This document shows positions 6,083 through 9,480 of a stretch of DNA of 9,480 bases, one piece after another. Location of the stretch: the NCBI GenBank assembly GCA_020352595.1, contig CP070682.1:659898-669377 (forward strand). The letters are read 5' to 3'. The notes under the pieces are model-generated. The model saw nothing but the letters and a program-made list of their open reading frames with translations, ran no database searches and was not told where the DNA came from. The DNA is from a bacterium (GTDB taxonomy: Bacteria; BMS3Abin14). How positions within the stretch are numbered: position 1 is the first letter of the stretch; each line of letters starts with the position of its first letter. The translations under genes and the position numbers were made by a program.

Positions 6083-6160
6083 CGTCGACACGGAGACACG
6101 GGGAAGGGGAGACACGGAGAAAGATCTATCCCCGTGTCGCCGCGTCCCCGTGTCCCCGAG
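6083..6160. repeat. ACACGGGG/GGAGACAC-type degenerate repeat arranged as inverted repeat
   Basis: The left arm (about 6083-6119) contains three copies of a CACGGAGA/CACGGGGA-like 8-nt unit. The right arm (about 6130-6160) carries the complement, CCCCGTGTC twice in degenerate form. The whole spacer between the M24 and DUF362 genes could fold into a long imperfect hairpin. The same unit is found on one strand at 7453-7480. Confidence 0.75.
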
Positions 6161-7270
6161 TCAAACGATCTCCAGCTCCCTGGGAAATCGCGTCAGGTTG
6201 CGGACGGAACCGTCCGGCATGCAGGCCACGACATCCTCCAGCCGGACGCCCCCCACCCGGGCGTCGTACAGCCCCGGCTCGATGGTGATCACGTCACCGG
6301 GTTCGAGGGTGTCCTCCGTGACGGAGACAGAAGGGGCCTCGTGGACCTGCAGGCCCAGGCCGTGCCCCGTGCCGTGCAGGAGCCCGCTCCTCGGAAGACG
6401 GGGGCCTCCTGGCACTCCGTACCCCCTTTTCCTGAGGACGTCACAGACGCTGTCGTGCACATCCGCCAGCCGCACGCCCTGGCGCAGGGTGGAAATGGCC
6501 ACATCCTGGGCCTCGAGGACGGCCTCGTGCATCCTCCTGACGGTCGGGGTGGCCCGCCCGACAACGAAGGTCCGCGTCATGTCCGAGTGATATCTGGAAA
6601 GCCTGGACCTCGGGAAGATGTCCACCACCACCGGCACTCCGGCACGCAGCTCACCGGCCCCCCTCCAGTGGGGATCGGATCCGCCGCGGCCGGGGGCCAC
6701 GATGGTGTCGGCGGTCTCCAAGCCGCTCTCGAGGAGCAATACCTCGATGACGGAACGGACCTTCTCCGCCGTGAGCGGCTCGCCCCCGTGCTGGAGCACG
6801 CCGCCCCGCACGGGGCATCCCGCCAGGAGGGCCCTCACAGCCGCCATGGCCCCCTCGCAGGCCCGCTGTACCGACTCGATGGCGCCGATCTGGCCACCGG
6901 TCTTGGACCGGCGACGCCGAGCCAGGGTGGCGCCGTCAATCTCGATGCCGATCCCCTCGGCCCTGAGGTCCTGCGCCAGACCCAGGGAAAGGGTGGGGAG
7001 CACGCGGACCTTTCCGTCGCAGCGCCGGCGCAGGAACGCACCCAGGATCTGCGTGAGGTTCTGCCCCTTCTTCCTGTGCAGCGGGACCACCTCAGCCGCC
7101 GGGGCCTCCTTCCTTGCCCGCCCCTCCTCCATGGGGGAAACGCCCAGGACCACCTTCCTGCGACCCGTTTCCAGAACAGCGAAGGGGTCCTGGCAGAGGA
7201 AGCCGGACAGGTAATACTGGTCGGCGTCCTGGTAGCTCTCGGAGAAGTGGAAGAGGGGCGGTCGGCTCAT
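6161..7270 (-). CDS. M24 family metallopeptidase (Xaa-Pro aminopeptidase/dipeptidase-like)
   Basis: Cytoplasmic two-metal peptidase of the pita-bread fold; relatives remove N-terminal residues before proline (PepP/PepQ) or the initiator Met. The 369-aa product has a creatinase-type N-terminal half (about 1-125) and a catalytic half (about 130-369). All five metal ligands are visible: D217 (VVVDIFPRS), D230 (YHSDMTRT), H303 (HGTGHGLG), E331 (IEPGLY) and E345 (VRLEDVV), so it should be active. The usual substrate-side histidine region near the active site reads SDPHWRGAG. Exact specificity cannot be set from sequence. The ATG at 7270 is the only sensible start; its ribosome binding site is weak. 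It is upstream of the DUF362 gene but separated by a repeat-filled spacer, so co-transcription is uncertain. Confidence 0.93.
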   Translation of the reverse strand: MSRPPLFHFSESYQDADQYYLSGFLCQDPFAVLETGRRKVVLGVSPMEEGRARKEAPAAEVVPLHRKKGQNLTQILGAFLRRRCDGKVRVLPTLSLGLAQDLRAEGIGIEIDGATLARRRRSKTGGQIGAIESVQRACEGAMAAVRALLAGCPVRGGVLQHGGEPLTAEKVRSVIEVLLLESGLETADTIVAPGRGGSDPHWRGAGELRAGVPVVVDIFPRSRLSRYHSDMTRTFVVGRATPTVRRMHEAVLEAQDVAISTLRQGVRLADVHDSVCDVLRKRGYGVPGGPRLPRSGLLHGTGHGLGLQVHEAPSVSVTEDTLEPGDVITIEPGLYDARVGGVRLEDVVACMPDGSVRNLTRFPRELEIV

Positions 7271-7409
7271 GAACTCATTCTAACTGACGCGTGCCGGCAC
7301 TAACAACACGATAGTGAGCCCACCAATCAACCACAGGAGTGTCTGGTGTCTGGCAAGGAGCCAAGACCTGGTCCCGGGCCTTATACTATTGGACCGGAGG
7401 AAAATAATA

Positions 7410-7510
7410 GCGTGGGCGTGCGGGAGCGTGGGCGCATGGCAGAAAAGTCGTTGGACACGGGGACACGGAGACGCGGGGAGAAAGGATCGGTGCACTGGTC
7501 ACTGGTGCAC
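7410..7510. repeat. Cluster of three short tandem repeat families
   Basis: Three neighbouring arrays: GCGTGGGCG units (7410-7434); GGACACGG, GGACACGG, AGACGCGG with 8-nt period (7453-7476); and a GGTGCA-flanked tandem CACTGGT pair (7493-7506) with GTGCAC at both ends (7490-7495, 7505-7510). The middle array is the same family as at 6083-6160. Confidence 0.7.
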
Positions 7511-7540
7511 TTCGATTTTTCAACGCCCAAGGTGGTTGGC

Positions 7541-7577
7541 GTCCTTGCGAGGCCGCGGCCATGCCGAAGCAATCACG
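7541..7577. repeat. REP-like palindromic element (TTGCGAGG...CGAAGCAAT type)
   Basis: CTTGCGAGG (7544-7552) and CCGAAGCAAT (7564-7573) flank the small palindrome GGCCGCGGCC (7551-7560). Elements of the form ATTGCGAG...GAAGCAAT are common interspersed intergenic repeats in many bacterial genomes. I identify it by resemblance only. Confidence 0.5.
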
Positions 7578-7642
7578 GTGCCCACAGCAGCGTCAAGGCA
7601 TGTAACGCAGAGGAGTGCTTTCCAGGAAGTGCAACGGTCGTC

Positions 7643-7670
7643 ATCGCGGACCGTCGCCGAGGGTCGCGAT
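7643..7670. other. Imperfect hairpin downstream of the cupin gene
   Basis: ATCGCGGACC (7643-7652) pairs with GGTCGCGAT (7662-7670), one bulged G. It starts about 20 nt after the cupin stop on the minus strand. No T-run follows, so it may stabilise the 3' end rather than terminate. Confidence 0.4.
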
Positions 7671-7690
7671 CTCCATTCCCGATCCTGCAT

Positions 7691-8008
7691 TCAGTACCTT
7701 TGCGGATCGGAAAAGTAATCCATGGCCAGGCAGCCCCTGTCGATCCTCGCCGAGTGAGAGACCCCGTCCGGCACGACGTAGCTGTCTCCCCTGCGATAGA
7801 CCCTGCCCTGCCCTCCTATGGTGAGCTCGATCTCTCCGTCGATGACGAAGCCCCACTGGAAGCAGTGGGCGTGCTCGGGCACGACCGTGCCGGCGGCGAT
7901 CTCGAAGAACACCACCAGTCCCGAGGGCCCGCCCACCTTCCACCCCCGGATGCCGGCAACGGGCACGTCGATCTCGGGGTTCCTCTTCAGTTCGTCGGGC
8001 AATCTCAT
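7691..8008 (-). CDS. Small single-domain cupin protein
   Basis: A 105-aa beta-barrel protein of the cupin type. Motif 1 is GTVVPEHAHCFQWGFVIDG (40-58), with His46, His48 and Gln51 in place of the more common Glu; motif 2 is GDSYVVPDGVSH (74-85), with His85. These residues would bind one metal ion. It ends in a DYFSDPQRY tail, seen in other small stand-alone cupins. Substrate is unknown; such proteins range from sugar isomerases to dioxygenases and ligand sensors, and I do not choose between them. The start is ATG 8008 with GAGGAG 5 nt upstream. An in-frame upstream ATG at 8095 would add 29 residues, but these come from the repeat at 8071-8106 and are low-complexity. It lies 105 nt downstream of the nitroreductase on the same strand. 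Confidence 0.88.
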   Translation of the reverse strand: MRLPDELKRNPEIDVPVAGIRGWKVGGPSGLVVFFEIAAGTVVPEHAHCFQWGFVIDGEIELTIGGQGRVYRRGDSYVVPDGVSHSARIDRGCLAMDYFSDPQRY

Positions 8009-8013
8009 GTCGG

Positions 8014-8019
8014 CTCCTC
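8014..8019 (-). promoter_or_regulatory. Ribosome binding site deciding the cupin start
   Basis: GAGGAG (8019-8014) sits 5 nt before ATG 8008, while the longer reading frame from 8095 begins in repeat sequence. Confidence 0.8.
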
Positions 8020-8070
8020 TCACCCCGGACCCGGGCTCAGCGTGCGGCTCCAAGTTCCGGTTGCCGGGAT

Positions 8071-8106
8071 CTGAGTTCTGAGTCCTGAGTTCCAAGTTGT
8101 GAGATC
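8071..8106. repeat. GAGTTCTGAGTCC-type tandem repeat
   Basis: Degenerate 7-8 nt units read CTGAGTT, CTGAGTC, CTGAGTTC, CAAGTTG, TGAGATC. The array fills the spacer between the nitroreductase and cupin genes. The related string ACTCAGAACTC occurs at 6054-6064 beside the DUF362 start. Confidence 0.75.
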
Positions 8107-8113
8107 CGAGACT

Positions 8114-8617
8114 CTATTCATACCGGTCCCTGAACGCCACCTCTTCCAGGGTCTTTTTCGCCATCCGGGGTTCTTCGTCGGCATACCCGCACGCGACGAG
8201 GGCGACGAGGGTGTACTCGGACGGGACACCGAGGATCTCGCGGACCCTGGGGGCGTATTCCTTCTTGTCCCCGGCCACCCAGCAGGTGGACAGGCCGTGG
8301 GCCGCCGCCGCGATGATGATGTTCATGGCGGCCGCGCAGCCGTCCTCAAGGTAGTATTTCTCCGATGCCAGGGTGAACACGGCGAAACAGACCGGGCTCT
8401 GACGGATGAACCCGCCGTACCGGGCGAGATCTGATATCCGGTGCCGGAGCTCCTGGTCCGTGACCGCACCCAGAAGCCAGGGCTGGAGGTTCCGGGCTGT
8501 GGGTGCCAGCCTCCCGCAGTCCAGGATGTCCCTGAGGACCGCTTCGGGCACAGGGTCCGGCCGGAAGCGGCGAACGCTGCGTCTCGACCTGATGTGCCTG
8601 GTGGGCGAATGGTGCAT
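8114..8617 (-). CDS. Nitroreductase family protein (FMN-dependent oxidoreductase)
   Basis: A 167-aa flavoprotein of the compact nitroreductase family; members bind FMN as dimers and reduce nitro compounds, quinones or flavins with NAD(P)H, or do other redox chemistry. The N terminus has the FMN-phosphate motif SRRSVRRF (about 11-18), followed by LAPTARNLQPW (about 37-47), the typical ARN(L)QPW element. The C-terminal half has the helix and loop AAAMNIIIAAAAHGLSTCWVAG and the strand YTLVALVACGYADEEP. The length is at the short end of the family, without obvious loss. The start is ATG 8617 with GGAGG 7 nt upstream; a GTG at 8620 is too close to the ribosome binding site. It is transcribed from a promoter at about 8695-8723 with a hairpin in its leader. 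The natural substrate is not predictable. Confidence 0.9.
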   Translation of the reverse strand: MHHSPTRHIRSRRSVRRFRPDPVPEAVLRDILDCGRLAPTARNLQPWLLGAVTDQELRHRISDLARYGGFIRQSPVCFAVFTLASEKYYLEDGCAAAMNIIIAAAAHGLSTCWVAGDKKEYAPRVREILGVPSEYTLVALVACGYADEEPRMAKKTLEEVAFRDRYE

Positions 8618-8653
8618 CACGTCTCCTCCACTGAGCAGGGCCTGAAGGTGTTG

Positions 8654-8678
8654 CCCCGCGCCTGCCGGCAGCGCGGGG
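8654..8678. other. Very stable GC hairpin in the nitroreductase 5' leader
   Basis: CCCCGCGC (8654-8661) pairs perfectly with GCGCGGGG (8671-8678) around a 9-nt loop that contains the palindrome TGCCGGCA. It falls between the predicted transcription start (about 8688) and the ribosome binding site (8629-8625). No T-run follows on either strand, so it is not an ordinary terminator. It could be a 5' stabiliser or an operator. Confidence 0.65.
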
Positions 8679-8694
8679 GAGGGGCGATGTGGAA

Positions 8695-8723
8695 AAGATA
8701 ATGGATGGCGGCGAGGATGTCTA
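8695..8723 (-). promoter_or_regulatory. Predicted sigma-70 promoter of the nitroreductase gene
   Basis: TAGACA (8723-8718, five of six) and TATCTT (8700-8695, four of six) are 17 nt apart on the minus strand. They would start RNA near 8688, about 70 nt before the ATG. Confidence 0.5.
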
Positions 8724-8762
8724 ACGGATCCTGTGGTCGCCGGGTGTTCAGGGACTGAGAGC

Positions 8763-8777
8763 GGCCCGGGAGGGGCC
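8763..8777. other. Short GC hairpin upstream of the DUF1015 gene
   Basis: GGCCC (8763-8767), loop GGGAG, GGGCC (8773-8777), followed on the plus strand by TTCCTTCTT. No plus-strand gene lies upstream for it to terminate. Its meaning is unclear. The rest of 8724-8836 shows only weak promoter-like strings (TTGCCT at 8785, TTTAAA at 8811). Confidence 0.3.
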
Positions 8778-8848
8778 TTCCTTCTTGCCTCTTGAAACCA
8801 TTCGTGTCATTTTAAAGTGCTGATAACTCCCCTTCCAGGAGGTCGCCC

Positions 8849-9480
8849 GTGCCGGAGATCCAGCCCTTCGCCGGAATTCGCTACAATCCGGAAGTGATCG
8901 ATGATTTTTCCCTCGTCGTCGCACCTCCCTACGACGTCATTGACGCGAAACAGCACGCCGAACTCCTCTCCCTGGATCCCAGGAACGTGGTGCGCCTCAT
9001 CCTCGGCACCACCCCCGGGTCCCCCGGTGACTATGCCAGGGAGGCGGCCACCATGAGGAGGTGGGTGGACGAAGGGGTCCTCATGCGGGATGCCGGGCCC
9101 CGGTACTATCTCATCGAGGACTCGTTCCAGTTGACGGGAGAGGCCGCGCCCCACAGGCGCTGGGGCATCATCGGACGGGTTCGCCTCGAACCGTTCGAAA
9201 CGGGGCGCATCTACCCCCACGAGAGGACCCACAGCGGTCCCAAGGAGGACCGCCTTCGGGTCATGAGGGCCTTCGGCGGGAACCTTAGCCAGGTCTTCGC
9301 CCTCTTCGACGGCGACGCCTCGTCGGTGAGGCACATGCTCGAGCCCGTCTTCGCCGGCCCGCCGGCAGTGGACATCACGGACAGGGAGAACATCGGAAGA
9401 CGGATGTGGGTCATCGACGGACCGGAGGTCGTCGCCGGTATTACAGGGCTCCTCAACGGGCGCAACTTCTTCATCGCCGA
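8849..9480 (+). CDS. DUF1015 family protein, 5' part, runs off the window
   Basis: The frame is open from GTG 8849 to the right edge (210 codons). It is a member of the DUF1015 family, whose full proteins are about 400-430 aa, so roughly half is present. Recognisable parts are the N-terminal PFAGIRYNPE, then VVAPPYDVID (about 23-32), LSLDPRNVVRLILG, the tryptophan-containing RRWVDEGVLM, and the family hallmark HERTHSGPKEDRL (about 124-136), followed by NLSQVFALFDGD. The start is well supported: AGGAGGT (8837-8843) lies 5 nt before GTG, and the frame does not extend usefully upstream. The family is uncharacterised; in some genomes it sits near serine or D-2-hydroxyacid metabolism genes, but nothing here tests that. 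It is divergent from the nitroreductase gene. Confidence 0.92.
   Translation, partial: MPEIQPFAGIRYNPEVIDDFSLVVAPPYDVIDAKQHAELLSLDPRNVVRLILGTTPGSPGDYAREAATMRRWVDEGVLMRDAGPRYYLIEDSFQLTGEAAPHRRWGIIGRVRLEPFETGRIYPHERTHSGPKEDRLRVMRAFGGNLSQVFALFDGDASSVRHMLEPVFAGPPAVDITDRENIGRRMWVIDGPEVVAGITGLLNGRNFFIA

Larger units (their letters stand above)
7271..7690. other. 420-bp gene-free spacer filled with short repeats
   Basis: No credible gene was found on either strand; the open frames are repeat-derived and unlike any protein I know. Along the spacer there are: GTGTCTG twice (7339-7353), GCGTGGGCG twice (7410-7418, 7426-7434), GGACACGG-type units (7453-7480), CACTGGT twice (7493-7506), a TTGCGAGG...CGAAGCAAT element (7541-7577) and an imperfect hairpin (7643-7670). 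It separates the cupin gene from the M24 gene. Confidence 0.7.

Noticed and set aside
6083..6160. Possible CRISPR array or leader
   Set aside because: Units are 8 nt, degenerate and contiguous, with no spacers and no cas genes nearby.
6134..7303. 389-aa plus-strand open frame
   Set aside because: It mirrors the M24 peptidase, which has all five metal ligands on the minus strand.
7314..8074. Open frames of 134 and 242 aa on the plus strand
   Set aside because: They are built from short repeats and the antisense of the cupin gene, and resemble no known protein.
8009..8095. 29-residue N-terminal extension of the cupin
   Set aside because: It is encoded by the GAGTTCTGAGT repeat; a good ribosome binding site precedes the inner ATG at 8008.

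Overview
The window is GC-rich and gene-dense, with long antisense shadow ORFs typical of high-GC DNA. The gene set is NadA, TatB/TatC, a MshEN protein, MoaA under a Moco-type riboswitch, a DUF362/ferredoxin protein, an M24 peptidase, a cupin, a nitroreductase and DUF1015. This fits an anaerobic, Gram-negative bacterium of the deltaproteobacterial (Desulfobacterota-like) kind. That assignment is inference from gene families and layout; there is no rRNA or other phylogenetic marker.

Layout. (1) 1-803, minus: 5' part of nadA, cut by the window edge. (2) About 836-3205, plus: a promoter, then a tightly overlapping cluster of a TatB-like subunit, tatC and a 354-aa protein with a c-di-GMP-binding-type MshEN domain. 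(3) 3206-3719: a non-coding stretch with a purine/pyrimidine inverted repeat, a promoter, a molybdenum cofactor riboswitch and an intrinsic terminator, leading into moaA (3720-4733), which ends in a G-rich tandem repeat and a strong terminator. (4) 4900-8617, minus: nitroreductase, cupin, M24 peptidase and DUF362/ferredoxin, read in that order and separated by repeat-filled spacers rather than packed as an operon. (5) 8849-9480, plus: the 5' part of a DUF1015 gene that runs off the right edge.

How the parts may work together. MoaA makes the first molybdopterin intermediate and is probably switched off by the finished cofactor through the leader RNA. The Tat system exports folded, often molybdenum- or FeS-containing enzymes, so its nearness to moaA is sensible, although the two are separate transcription units. 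NadA, MoaA and the DUF362 protein carry visible FeS cysteine sets, which supports an anaerobic FeS-rich metabolism. The MshEN protein, translationally overlapped with tatC, is the least expected gene.

The spacers are the other notable feature. Almost every intergenic gap holds short, degenerate, low-complexity repeat arrays of several distinct families, and some families recur in two gaps. None was seen inside a gene. In two places these repeats fall where a naive start call would extend a protein, so downstream starts with good ribosome binding sites are preferred (DUF362 at 6054, cupin at 8008). No CRISPR array, tRNA, rRNA, transposase or phage gene was found.
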